Source: Lentimicrobium sp.
GTDB lineage: Bacteria; Bacteroidota; Bacteroidia; Bacteroidales; Lentimicrobiaceae
DNA length: 52,844 nucleotides
Reading direction: 5' to 3'
NCBI GenBank assembly: GCA_024709105.1
Contig: JANJXJ010000033.1
Location: 1 to 52,844 of the forward strand
Positions within the stretch are counted from its first letter, which is position 1. Each line of letters opens with the position of its first letter. The translations under genes were made by a program, and so were the position numbers. This document shows, in pieces, positions 35,100 through 43,721 of this stretch. Below the pieces are notes generated by a model, which was not told where the DNA came from, searched no databases, and was given only the letters and a program-made list of their open reading frames with translations.

Positions 35100-36257
35100 T
35101 TACTTTCCGGTTATCTTCTCTTGCACATTCTCCCACGCCCTGTACAAATCAGGAACATTATTCTGCATCAGCATAAGCGGGTCATTGACAAAATTGATAA
35201 AATCCCGTGAGGCTTTGTGGCCTGCATAGGGAACAAAGTAATGTTTGTCGTGAGCATTGCGCCAGAACAGCACCCACGATAAGGAGCGGGTCTTGTCTGA
35301 GTGGCTGAGTACCGGCAGCAACCTGCGCGAAAAATATCCTCTGCTGCTCAGCTTATTGCTCCCGGCTTCGGTAAAAGCCGCAATTTTGCCCTTTTCAGCA
35401 GCAATTTCAGCTGCAGTTTCAAGGCTGAAAATCAGTTTTTCTGTTTCTTTCCGGCGCAGCACGGTGTAATCGTTAACTCCGAACACGTCAACCATGTCAT
35501 CTCCTGGATATTTTTCGAGGTATTCGGCTGCGCTGTTAAAGCCAACATACGGTGAATAGGCTACGAGCAGATTATTAAGTCCGTGTTTCTGCCGCAGATG
35601 CAATATGGTGAACCGGAAAAGCTGAATATATTCATCCGTTGAACAATGTATCTGCCCCCACCAGAACCAGTTGCCGGTATGTTCGTGCCAGGGCCTTAAA
35701 ACAATGGGAATGAGTTGGCCCGATTCATCGCGCAGCGAAGCGAGAAAAGCCCCTGCCCTGTCTAAGCGCTCCATAAACTGACTGTGATGGCTGCCCCCGG
35801 GCAAGATCATACTTACTGTATTATTGGGGGTTTTGGTATCTGCCCAGGGGTCTTTACCGGTAACCGGATTAAACAGATGCCAGCTGATGGTATTCACTCC
35901 GCCGGATTTATACACCTGTAAAACGTATTTTCGTATGTCGGCTGCTTTTAAAACATACGTTACCCCGCCGGCTTCCAGGTCCAGCTCTCCTATGTCCCAC
36001 CCATAAACTGCAGGATGTGAACCACATACATCTTTTATATCCGACCTCCCAGCATCTCCTCGCCACTTTACTCCATACGCCAACGCATCCTGATGGCCAA
36101 CCATGACATAATTCTTCGCCAAAGACTTCAGGTTTCTGTATAGATTAATCGTGGCCTGACTGGCATTGACATCAGCAGGCAGGTCTCCTGTGGTGTATGC
36201 AGGCAAATGGAACAACAGCAGAAATAAAACAGAAAGTATCCTGAAAATCATGGTCAT
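35100..36257 (-). CDS. GH26 beta-mannanase, short form, paralogue A
   Basis: A 385-residue GH26 enzyme of barrel plus signal peptide only. Start 36257 (or ATG 36251) gives the signal MTMIFRILSVLFLLLFHL. A longer open frame reaching 36449 would run through the terminator at 36394-36421 and is rejected. The acid/base is Glu192 in RPWHEHTGNWFWWG and the nucleophile is Glu297 in AFTEAGS, with YPGDDMVDV between them. It lacks the binding domains and T9SS tails of the large GH26 enzymes, so it probably works in the periplasm on imported oligosaccharides. It is closely similar to the GH26 gene directly upstream, from which a terminator separates it, so it is a tandem duplicate with its own or read-through expression. 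Confidence 0.9.
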   Translation of the reverse strand: MTMIFRILSVLFLLLFHLPAYTTGDLPADVNASQATINLYRNLKSLAKNYVMVGHQDALAYGVKWRGDAGRSDIKDVCGSHPAVYGWDIGELDLEAGGVTYVLKAADIRKYVLQVYKSGGVNTISWHLFNPVTGKDPWADTKTPNNTVSMILPGGSHHSQFMERLDRAGAFLASLRDESGQLIPIVLRPWHEHTGNWFWWGQIHCSTDEYIQLFRFTILHLRQKHGLNNLLVAYSPYVGFNSAAEYLEKYPGDDMVDVFGVNDYTVLRRKETEKLIFSLETAAEIAAEKGKIAAFTEAGSNKLSSRGYFSRRLLPVLSHSDKTRSLSWVLFWRNAHDKHYFVPYAGHKASRDFINFVNDPLMLMQNNVPDLYRAWENVQEKITGK

Positions 36258-36393
36258 GGCAGTCAAATTTTGGGATAAAAATAATTGTTTCTGCCAAATC
36301 ATTGACAGCACCGGGTCATTCTGTCCACAAAAGAGACTTCCGAAACTTTGTTTTGCATTTTCAGAATGGGAAACAATACCTGGAAAGGCAAAA

Positions 36394-36421
36394 AAACTTC
36401 CCTGCCTGAGCAGGGAAGTTT
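36394..36421 (-). terminator. Strong rho-independent terminator between the two short GH26 genes
   Basis: AAACTTCCCTGC (36394-36405) and GCAGGGAAGTTT (36410-36421) form a perfect 12-base stem with a 4-base loop. On the minus strand it is followed by a T-run (the plus strand shows AAAAAA at 36391-36396). It lies about 40 bases after the stop of the GH26 gene at 36462 and would end the GH130-GPH-epimerase-GH26 transcript. Confidence 0.85.
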
Positions 36422-36461
36422 CACACACTATAAACCAACCAACCTCCAACCAAAGAGGATC

Positions 36462-37652
36462 TTAATCGGGCGAGGTTCCCGAAATTTCGTTACTGATGTC
36501 AGGATAAACCCTGTATAAATCAGGCAGATCATTCTGCATTAATATCATCGGGTGAGCAACAAATCTACGGAAATCAGCAGCAGATTTATGGCCGCGATAG
36601 GGCATAAAATGGTGTTTTTTGTTACCGTTTCTCCAGAAAAGCACCCATGAAATGTAGCGGGTAAGCTCAGAATGTTGCAGCACCGGAAGTAATTTTTCAG
36701 TGAAATATTTTTTATCTTCCATATTGGTGCATCCGGTTTCGGTAAAAGCGGCTATCTTTCCTTTTTCTTTTGCAACAGCTGCAATAATTTCAAGATTTCT
36801 GATCAGATTCCCGGGCTTGTTTTGCCTGAGTGAGTGATAATCATCCACCCCGATTACATCCACCATATCATCACCGGGATATCTTTCGAGGTATTCGGCG
36901 GCGTTGGTGTAGCCGATGTCCGGCGAAAAGGCAATAAGAAGATTATTCAGGGCGTGTTTTTCCCTGAGGTACTGAATGGTAAAACGATATAGTTCAATGT
37001 ACTGCTCTCTGGTGCAATGTAAACGTCCCCACCAGAACCAGCTGCCTGAGTGTTCGTGCCAGGGCCTGAAAACCACCGGAATCAGTTCTCCGTTTTTGCT
37101 CCTGAGCGATGCCAGAAAGGCTCCTGTACGGTCGAGATTTTTAAGAAAATCGGCATGACGGGCACCTCCTGGAAGAATCTGGCCAACCACATCAACTGCA
37201 ATCTGTGTATCAACCCACGAATCCTTGCCGTTCAAGGGGTTATAGGCATGCCAGCTGATGGTGTTGAGTCCCCCGGCTTCAAACACGCTGATCATGTTCT
37301 TTCGCATCTGATCAAAGGGCACACTGTCGAGATTTTTTGCCAAACCAATGTCAATACCACCGATATCCCAGCCAAATACTGCGGGATGTGAGCCGGTAAC
37401 ATCGTGCAGATCGGAGCGGTTTTCATCGCCCACCCACTTCACACCATAGGAAAGTGCATCCTGATGCCCCACCATGATGTAATCGGGAGCCAGTGCCTTC
37501 AGGTTATTGAAAAGGATAACAGTCCTTTCTCCTGCATTTTGATCGGCAGGTTTGTTTTTGCCGGCCAGAACTCCTGTTGGCCAAAGTGTTGTTCCGGCCA
37601 AACAGAGGACCAGAAACACTGATTTTGTTATTTTATGAGCAATGCTGAGCAT
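36462..37652 (-). CDS. GH26 beta-mannanase/mannobiohydrolase-like, short form, paralogue B
   Basis: A 396-residue exported GH26 enzyme. A signal peptide (SVFLVLCLAG, cut near VLAG) leads into the barrel with acid/base Glu200 in RPWHEHSGSWFWWG, YPGDDMVDV and nucleophile Glu305 in AFTETG. There is no T9SS tail, lipobox or binding module. Its start lies one base after the epimerase stop, so it is tightly coupled with epimerase, symporter and phosphorylase. The same set in Bacteroides fragilis includes a GH26 that releases mannobiose, the substrate of the epimerase. By that synteny a mannobiose-forming periplasmic role is likely, though exo action cannot be read from the sequence alone. Confidence 0.9.
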   Translation of the reverse strand: MLSIAHKITKSVFLVLCLAGTTLWPTGVLAGKNKPADQNAGERTVILFNNLKALAPDYIMVGHQDALSYGVKWVGDENRSDLHDVTGSHPAVFGWDIGGIDIGLAKNLDSVPFDQMRKNMISVFEAGGLNTISWHAYNPLNGKDSWVDTQIAVDVVGQILPGGARHADFLKNLDRTGAFLASLRSKNGELIPVVFRPWHEHSGSWFWWGRLHCTREQYIELYRFTIQYLREKHALNNLLIAFSPDIGYTNAAEYLERYPGDDMVDVIGVDDYHSLRQNKPGNLIRNLEIIAAVAKEKGKIAAFTETGCTNMEDKKYFTEKLLPVLQHSELTRYISWVLFWRNGNKKHHFMPYRGHKSAADFRRFVAHPMILMQNDLPDLYRVYPDISNEISGTSPD

Positions 37653-37653
37653 G

Positions 37654-38898
37654 TTAGTTTTTGTAGTTTACAGCCTGAAACGGCATTTTTGAAACCAGCG
37701 AGGGTACCCGCCTGATAATTTCCAGACACATTCTGGCATTGTGGTAAGGGCATTTCCATTCACCTGCCAGATCCTGCGACAGATCGGGGGTATACTTGTT
37801 GTCAATGAGCCACCACCATTCCCCTGAGGGATGCCTGAAATGGGTTTTTATAAATTCCCAGCTATTAATTGCGGCATCCAGATAAGTGGATTCCCGGCTG
37901 AGCTCCCAGGCATCAATAAATCCTATCACAGCCTCAGCCTGAGGCCACCAGTGGCGGTCGTGGTCGGTAACTTTTCCGTGAAGCCCTTCGTTGAGCAACG
38001 AACCGTCCTGTGCTGTACCTTCGGCAAGGGTAACTCTTGCCATATAAAGTGCTTTTAGTCCAGAGGCATTCAGCAACATCTGATTGTCGAGCACCATGGC
38101 TGCCCTGCGAATGAGCCAGGCTCCTTCAATATCGTGGCCATAGGAATAATGCTCCGATGCCGGTTTCCAGTCCATCTCAAAGAAAAGGTTAAAATGTCCG
38201 GTGCGCTGGTTTAGAATCTTCTCCAGATGTATAATTACCAGGTTCTGCAGCTGAGCCTTCAGTTCCTTGTCTTTCCAAACGGTATACAGATTTGTATAGG
38301 CCTCCAGCACATGCAGGTGGGTATTCATACTTTTGGGCAGGTTGGCATCTTTGGTGCTCAGCCTTAAATCTTCTAGCGCTGTCCATTCCTGCGAAAGGGC
38401 CTCAGTATAGCCATTGTGGGCCGGATCAAAAGCATGTTTTTCGATAAGATTATACAAATCAATGGCAGCAATAATGGCTTCGGTGTCTTCGCTGGCCTTA
38501 TAGTATTCCGAAAGGGCATAAATGGCAAAAGCCTGGGCATAAATCTGTTTTCTGCCGTTCAGTACGTTTCCTTCGGCATCCACCGACCAGAAGACGCCTC
38601 CATTTTTGCGGTCAATGAAATTTGATGTAAATGAATGGAATGCCCGGTGCGCTTCGGCCAGATATTCGTCGCGGCCACAGGCATTCCATGCTGCCGAAAA
38701 GGTCCAGAGTATGCGGGCATTCAGCACTGCTCCTCTGGCAGAATCGTTCACCACAGATCCGTCATAAAGAATCTGCCCGTGATATCCGCCGCGTTCCCTG
38801 TCGGCTACCTGATTCATCCAGAACGGGAGTATGTTGTCGTGCAACTCCGATTCAAGTTCGGTATATAAATGCAACAATTGCTTGCTGTTGGAGTCCAT
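37654..38898 (-). CDS. Cellobiose/mannobiose 2-epimerase (AGE family)
   Basis: A 414-residue cytoplasmic enzyme of the N-acylglucosamine 2-epimerase superfamily that converts beta-1,4-mannobiose to 4-O-beta-mannosyl-glucose. The ATG at 38898 is chosen over 38949 because the latter overlaps the symporter gene by 41 bases and adds a non-conserved tail. Histidines in the family pattern are present: His196 (NTHLHVLEAY), His255 (YGHDIEGAW) and His385 (CPYHNARMC), matching the catalytic set known from the Rhodothermus marinus enzyme (200/259/390). DRHWWPQAEA is also diagnostic. There is no signal peptide. It sits between the symporter that would import mannobiose and the GH26 that would make it, and two genes from the phosphorylase that uses its product. 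Confidence 0.93.
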   Translation of the reverse strand: MDSNSKQLLHLYTELESELHDNILPFWMNQVADRERGGYHGQILYDGSVVNDSARGAVLNARILWTFSAAWNACGRDEYLAEAHRAFHSFTSNFIDRKNGGVFWSVDAEGNVLNGRKQIYAQAFAIYALSEYYKASEDTEAIIAAIDLYNLIEKHAFDPAHNGYTEALSQEWTALEDLRLSTKDANLPKSMNTHLHVLEAYTNLYTVWKDKELKAQLQNLVIIHLEKILNQRTGHFNLFFEMDWKPASEHYSYGHDIEGAWLIRRAAMVLDNQMLLNASGLKALYMARVTLAEGTAQDGSLLNEGLHGKVTDHDRHWWPQAEAVIGFIDAWELSRESTYLDAAINSWEFIKTHFRHPSGEWWWLIDNKYTPDLSQDLAGEWKCPYHNARMCLEIIRRVPSLVSKMPFQAVNYKN

Positions 38899-38908
38899 TG
38901 TATTGATT

Positions 38909-40315
38909 TTAGCTGCTGCTTTCTGACGAACCTGCAGCACGTTTTTCATTAAGTTCTAGACTGATCTGCCCCATTCTGCGTTCGCTCAGCGGATACATTG
39001 AGATAAAAATCACCGACATTACTGTGCCAATGGCGGGGAATATGCTGAGCATCAGCTTAATGCCGGTTTGTACATTTTCGGTCTGAACCACATTGGCCTG
39101 AAATCCATAATATCCCAGCAGCCAGCCGGTGAGTGCTCCACCCAGGGTCCATCCAAACTTCTGCGACATGGATGAGGATGAAAAAATGAGTCCGGTGGCC
39201 CTGCGGCCGGTTTTCCATTCAGAATAATCGGCAATATCGGCATACATGCTCCACAACAGCGGGAATATACTTCCGGCACACATGCTGATCAGACTCTGGA
39301 GAATAAAAATCATGGCGATGCTGCCGCTGTGCAGAAAATAGAAGAATATGCTGAACACTGTTGCCAGAAGCATGGCCCCGAGATAGGTTGCTTTTTTGCC
39401 AAAACGATTCGACAAGGGGGTTACAACAATAATCCCTGCGATGTTAAACGCCTGTCCAAGAACCAGATAAAAAGTGGTAAGGGTAAAACCTGATCCTATC
39501 AGGGGCAAATCGAGAGAGCCGGAGTCCTGCACATAATATTTGAAGTAATATACTGCTGCTCCATCGCGTATCGAATTGAAAATGAGGGCCGCAATGCCTG
39601 CTCCCAGCAATATCCACCAGGGTTTGTTCCGGTAAAGGTCAGCCAGGTCATTTTTTAAGGAATCGCTTTTCTCGTTCAGTGGTTTTACCCGCTCCCGGGT
39701 CAGGTAAAAACAACCCAGGAAAAACAACACACAAAGTATTGCAATCACCATTACACCCAATGTCCAGCCGGTTTGTGGTGAACCGCTGGCTTCCGTAAAG
39801 AAGTTTACCAAAGGTTCAATAAGCAGCAGGGAAATAAAACTTCCGATAAAAGCAAAAACCATTCTGAAAGACGACAAAATATTGCGTTCCTTTACATCGG
39901 CCGACATCACTCCGAGCAGCGATGCATAAGGTACATTGATGAGTGAATAAATCATCATCATCAGCGAATAGGTAAGATATGCGTAAATGAGTTTTCCGGT
40001 GGTACCGAAGGAGGGAGTAATAAACATCAACGTTCCCATGATCCCGAAAGGCAGTGCAAACCAGAGCAGATAAGGCCTGAATTTGCCCCAGCGGCTGCGG
40101 GTGCGATCGCCGAGTACCCCTACTACAGGATCAAAAAGTGTATCCCAGATGCGGGTAATCAGAAACATGGTTCCTACCGCTGCGGCGGGCAATCCGAAAA
40201 TGTCGGTGTAAAAGAAAAGCAGATACATCCCGAAAATTTTCCAGAACATGGAGGATGCGAGATCGCCAAATCCATATCCGATCTTTTCTTTTAACTGAAG
40301 TCGCTGTGTTGCCAT
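38909..40315 (-). CDS. GPH-family sugar:cation symporter (mannobiose uptake)
   Basis: A 468-residue inner-membrane transporter with about 12 hydrophobic helices, of the glycoside-pentoside-hexuronide:cation symporter family in the MFS. Typical are the N-terminal KIGYGFGDLASSMFW, the loop RIWDTLFDPVVG and GDRTRSRWGKFRPYLLW between helices 2 and 3, and NVPYASLLGVM. A polar C-terminal tail is cytoplasmic. It lies between GH130 (51 bases upstream) and the epimerase (10 bases downstream). Linkage with mannobiose epimerase and mannosylglucose phosphorylase points to mannobiose as cargo. The coupling ion is not readable. Confidence 0.9.
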   Translation of the reverse strand: MATQRLQLKEKIGYGFGDLASSMFWKIFGMYLLFFYTDIFGLPAAAVGTMFLITRIWDTLFDPVVGVLGDRTRSRWGKFRPYLLWFALPFGIMGTLMFITPSFGTTGKLIYAYLTYSLMMMIYSLINVPYASLLGVMSADVKERNILSSFRMVFAFIGSFISLLLIEPLVNFFTEASGSPQTGWTLGVMVIAILCVLFFLGCFYLTRERVKPLNEKSDSLKNDLADLYRNKPWWILLGAGIAALIFNSIRDGAAVYYFKYYVQDSGSLDLPLIGSGFTLTTFYLVLGQAFNIAGIIVVTPLSNRFGKKATYLGAMLLATVFSIFFYFLHSGSIAMIFILQSLISMCAGSIFPLLWSMYADIADYSEWKTGRRATGLIFSSSSMSQKFGWTLGGALTGWLLGYYGFQANVVQTENVQTGIKLMLSIFPAIGTVMSVIFISMYPLSERRMGQISLELNEKRAAGSSESSS

Positions 40316-40366
40316 ATGTTACATTTTTTTTTGCCCGTCAGTAAACTGAAAAGCCTGCTCTTTTGG

Positions 40367-41545
40367 TTACCATCCAATGGATTTGTTCTGATCAATGAGG
40401 TTGCAGATTGTATTTACCGAGGCTCCTGAATTCATACCATCTGCAGGGGTATTCATGCAGTAATCCACGAGTTTTTCGATGGTGGAAGTGGCCACATGAA
40501 GTCGGGTATCTGAGGAGGCATAATATATGTATACACTTCCATCGGGGTTGGCAATCCAGCCGTTTGAGAACAGAACATTCGACACATCCCCTACCCTTTC
40601 ATTGCCTTCGGGTGCCATAAAATATCCGGCCGGACTGGCAATAAGCCTGGCCGGGTCTTCGAGCGAAGTCATATACATATATAATACGTAACGCAATCCT
40701 GCAGCACAATTTCTTACTCCGTGTGCCAGATGCAGCCAGCCATGACTTGTTTTGATGGGATGAGGGCCTTCGCCGTTTTTCAGTTCCTTAATGGTATGGT
40801 AGTACCGGTGATCAATAATTGTTTCGTGCTCAACCACAGCATTTTCCATACTGTCCACCAGCGCCCAGCCTATTCCGCCACCTTTGCCGGTATCAATAAA
40901 ACCATCCTGCGGGCGGGTGTACAGGGCATATTTTCCGTTTACAAATTCAGGATGAAGCACCACATTGCGCTGCTGACTTTTCGATTTCAGGTCGGGAAGC
41001 CTTTCCCAGGTCTCCAGGTCTTTTGTGCGGACAATCCCTGCAGCAGCAATTGCCGAACTCAGGTCGCCATCGGGAGCAGCAGGATCTTTTCGCTCGGCGC
41101 AGTAGATTCCGTAAATCCAACCGTCTTCGTGAAGTGTCAGCCGCATATCATATACATTGGTTTCGGGATTTTCGGTTTGCGGAAGCCTTACCGGATAATC
41201 GCGGAACCGGAAATTATCAAGCCCGTTGTCGCTTTCGGCGATGGCAAAAAATGATTTGCGGTCGTTTCCTTCCACCCTGGCAACCAGCACATAACGATTG
41301 TTGAAGAACATGGCTCCTGCATTAAAAACAGCATTTACCCCTATGCGCTCAAGTAAAGCGGGATTGGTGGCGTAGTTCAGATCGTACCTCCAGTTTAAAG
41401 GAATATGTGCCGGGGTAAGCACCGGATGTTCGAAACGTAAATATATTCCGTTGCTTTCAGCTACAGGCTGGTTGCTTCGCGACAGCAGGGATTCGTGACG
41501 CAATCTGAGTTCATTTAAACTTTCAGAAAACTGTTGTGGAGTCAT
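40367..41545 (-). CDS. GH130 4-O-beta-mannosyl-glucose phosphorylase
   Basis: A 392-residue cytoplasmic enzyme that phosphorolyses mannosyl-glucose to mannose 1-phosphate and glucose. The five-bladed propeller fold is suggested by repeated beta motifs. The catalytic Asp is Asp133 in VYDMRLT, near Asp131 of the Bacteroides fragilis enzyme. Phosphate- and sugar-site motifs such as [41 protein letters not shown] and [13 protein letters not shown] are present. The length equals that of the GH130_1 subfamily, and no signal peptide exists. It is the first gene of the minus-strand catabolic operon and diverges from a sigma-54-type regulator. Subfamily is inferred from length, motifs and the epimerase next door. 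Confidence 0.93.
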   Translation of the reverse strand: MTPQQFSESLNELRLRHESLLSRSNQPVAESNGIYLRFEHPVLTPAHIPLNWRYDLNYATNPALLERIGVNAVFNAGAMFFNNRYVLVARVEGNDRKSFFAIAESDNGLDNFRFRDYPVRLPQTENPETNVYDMRLTLHEDGWIYGIYCAERKDPAAPDGDLSSAIAAAGIVRTKDLETWERLPDLKSKSQQRNVVLHPEFVNGKYALYTRPQDGFIDTGKGGGIGWALVDSMENAVVEHETIIDHRYYHTIKELKNGEGPHPIKTSHGWLHLAHGVRNCAAGLRYVLYMYMTSLEDPARLIASPAGYFMAPEGNERVGDVSNVLFSNGWIANPDGSVYIYYASSDTRLHVATSTIEKLVDYCMNTPADGMNSGASVNTICNLIDQNKSIGW

Positions 41546-41918
41546 ATTTGTAGTTTTTTTTACCGTAATAAATTGTATGGCTGTATTTTTTCGCCATACT
41601 CCTTTACCCTACAAAGATCGCATCAGCCAGGCCAAAAACCCCTTGTCATTCTTTCCAAAAAAGGTTGTCTGATGTAACAAAAAGCGAATAATAACCATGT
41701 CAGAAATAACATGCCGAAATATTAAATAACTGTTTATAAGCATATTACACATTTTGCTAAAAATCAATCCTTGTTTTTAAACATAATTGTCCGGCGCAAC
41801 CCTGTATCCCTGCATGAAATCTTAATATTGTATAAATTTGCATATTAATAGGCCCTGTTTACAACTTTTTGTTATCTTAGCTGTTTAATATCACTTGTTC
41901 ATTTTTCCCCACAAATCA
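41546..41918. promoter_or_regulatory. Divergent promoter region, GH130 operon / response regulator
   Basis: This 373-base gap is A+T-rich. On the plus strand TAAATTTG at 41833-41840 matches TAnnTTTG fully and TATCTTAG at 41873-41880 matches at all but one base. Either could serve the response regulator that starts at 41919. On the minus strand GATCTTTG (CAAAGATC, 41612-41619) is a one-mismatch box about 70 bases before the GH130 start. No -33 boxes at ideal spacing and no obvious sigma-54 GG/GC element were found. An operator for either gene cannot be named. Confidence 0.4.
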
Positions 41919-43283
41919 ATGTACAAAGTCCTTATTGTTGATGATGATCCAACATTCAGTCTGATGCTCAGGTCGTTTCTGAGTAACAAAGGCTTCGATG
42001 TAAGGGAGGTTTTCAGTGCAGGGTCGGCGCTCAAGGCAGCTGCTGAACAGGATTATGACATTGTACTCACCGATCTGCGGCTTCCCGATTTTGACGGCAT
42101 TGAGTTGATTGACAGGCTTAAAAAGATTCAGAACAACATTCCGGCCATACTTATGACCCGTTACGGCGACATACGCTCTGCTGTAACAGCGATAAAATCA
42201 GGCGCTTTCGACTACATCACCAAGCCGGTGAATCCCGATGAGCTGCTCCTCACCATCAACAATGCCATAGAAAAACGGGGTAAAACCACAAAACCTGCCT
42301 CAGGAATCAAAGCCGAAAACCTTCCCGGAAACCCGCCCTATCTCAGAGGCAGTAGTCAGCCTGCACTGCTGGTTGAGCAATACATTTCGCTTATTGCACC
42401 TACCGATATGTCGGTAATTATTCAGGGAGAAAGCGGAACCGGAAAGGAATATGTGGCCAGAATGATACATGCCAAAAGTCCGCGCAAAAACAAACCCTTT
42501 GTGGCCGTTGACTGCGGTGCACTTACCAACGAACTGGCCGCCAGCGAGTTATTCGGACACGCCAAAGGCTCTTTTACCGATGCCCATACCGAAAAAGAAG
42601 GGCAGTTTCAATTGGCCAACGGCGGAACCCTGTTTCTTGATGAAATTGGCAACCTCTCTTACGAAAATCAGCTGAAGCTGCTCAGGGCCACGCAGGAACG
42701 TAAAGTAAGAAAAATAGGCGGAACCCGGGATGTGGATATTGATGTACGCATTATCGTGGCTACCAACGACGACCTTTCGGCCAGCGTGCAAAGAGGGTCG
42801 TTCAGAGAAGACCTCTTTCACCGCCTCAACGAATTTAAAATCAACATTCCGCCGCTTCGTCAGCGCGGGGAAGACATTATGCTCTTTGCCAGCTTTTTTC
42901 TTGATCAGGCAAATGCTGAGCTGAAAAAAGAAGTTGCCGGCTTCGACAATGCCTCAGCCACTGCCATGCTGAATTACCGCTGGCCGGGCAACATCAGGGA
43001 ACTGAAAAATGCTGTAAAACGCGCAGTTCTGCTGGCATCGGCTGGCGTAATTACCTCCACCGAGCTGCCCCAGGAAATGTTTGCCGACAAAACTCCAGCA
43101 ATCGAAACCCCGAATCGCCCCAACACCACCGACCTGAAGTCAATTGCAGAAACCCAGGAAAAAAGCACGATACTCAATGTGCTTAAACAGGTACATTACA
43201 ACAAAACCAAAGCAGCACAGCTGTTGAATATTGACCGCAAAACCCTGTACAACAAGATGAAACTGTACGGGATTGAAGGGTAA
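41919..43283 (+). CDS. NtrC-type sigma-54-dependent response regulator, orphan
   Basis: A 454-residue cytoplasmic regulator. The ATG at 41919 starts the receiver directly (MYKVLIVDDDP), so the in-frame opening at 41895 is rejected. The receiver (1-120) has phospho-acceptor Asp52 in LTDLRLPDFDG and a KPVN lysine motif. The AAA+ domain (about 145-370) has Walker A GESGTGKE, Walker B GGTLFLDEIG, and the sigma-54 contact loop GSFTDA in place of the textbook GAFTGA. A Fis-type helix-turn-helix ends the protein (NKTKAAQLLNIDRKTLYNKM). No histidine kinase is adjacent. It diverges from the GH130 operon, so it may control it or just be a neighbour. Target genes are not identifiable here. Confidence 0.92.
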   Translation: MYKVLIVDDDPTFSLMLRSFLSNKGFDVREVFSAGSALKAAAEQDYDIVLTDLRLPDFDGIELIDRLKKIQNNIPAILMTRYGDIRSAVTAIKSGAFDYITKPVNPDELLLTINNAIEKRGKTTKPASGIKAENLPGNPPYLRGSSQPALLVEQYISLIAPTDMSVIIQGESGTGKEYVARMIHAKSPRKNKPFVAVDCGALTNELAASELFGHAKGSFTDAHTEKEGQFQLANGGTLFLDEIGNLSYENQLKLLRATQERKVRKIGGTRDVDIDVRIIVATNDDLSASVQRGSFREDLFHRLNEFKINIPPLRQRGEDIMLFASFFLDQANAELKKEVAGFDNASATAMLNYRWPGNIRELKNAVKRAVLLASAGVITSTELPQEMFADKTPAIETPNRPNTTDLKSIAETQEKSTILNVLKQVHYNKTKAAQLLNIDRKTLYNKMKLYGIEG

Positions 43284-43307
43284 TACCCACACATAAAAAA
43301 TACAACC

Positions 43308-43601
43308 ATGAAAAAATCTTTGATTTCCTATTTCCTTCCTGTTATCACAGTATTTGCTCTTACAGCCTGCGGAGACTTATCCAGGGAGGTAGAAGAGAAA
43401 CTCAATGAACTCAACACCAAAACAGAGTCATTGGATTCGCTGGTAAATCAGGAATTTGAAAAAGTGCTGACGCTGGACTCCCTGATTAATTCCGAAAGTG
43501 AAAAGGTGAAAAAGTTAGATTCGTTAATTGATAAATCTGCTTCCAGAATTGACTCCATCTCCAACCGGGGCAGTAAAATCCTTGAAAAATTCAACAATTG
43601 A
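43308..43601 (+). CDS. Small coiled-coil lipoprotein
   Basis: A 97-residue lipoprotein with signal MKKSLISYFLPVITVF and lipobox LTAC (Cys21). The mature part is one predicted helix with regularly spaced LDSL units (TESLDSLVNQ, LTLDSLINSE, KKLDSLIDKS) about 15 residues apart, with charged Glu/Lys residues between. This suggests a coiled coil, in the manner of Lpp-like or stalk lipoproteins. It follows the response-regulator gene by 24 bases and is likely co-transcribed. No family is recognised. A role in the envelope is inferred only from anchor and coil. Confidence 0.75.
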   Translation: MKKSLISYFLPVITVFALTACGDLSREVEEKLNELNTKTESLDSLVNQEFEKVLTLDSLINSESEKVKKLDSLIDKSASRIDSISNRGSKILEKFNN

Positions 43602-43646
43602 TTTTGCGGGGGAGTGGAAAGGATGAATTTAAACCAAACTGCACGG

Positions 43647-43706
43647 GGAGGAAACGCAGTGGTTTACCTCCCACCGATGGCGGGATGGTGGAAACGAAAT
43701 TCCTCC
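43647..43706. repeat. Structured intergenic palindrome (REP/MITE-like)
   Basis: Nested inverted repeats occur within 60 bases: GGAGGAA (43647-43653) with TTCCTCC (43700-43706), GTTT with AAAC, and CCACC (43671-43675) with GGTGG (43687-43691). It lies just downstream of the Rpn-type nuclease gene and within the only gap on that side. It may be a mobile repeat or a terminator shared by two convergent genes. Confidence 0.5.
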
Positions 43707-43721
43707 ATGCTGGGAAGGGTT

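Noticed and set aside
36258-36449. N-terminal extension of the GH26 gene at 35100
   Set aside because: It would translate through a strong terminator and gives no signal peptide at its start. The start at 36257 explains the protein fully.
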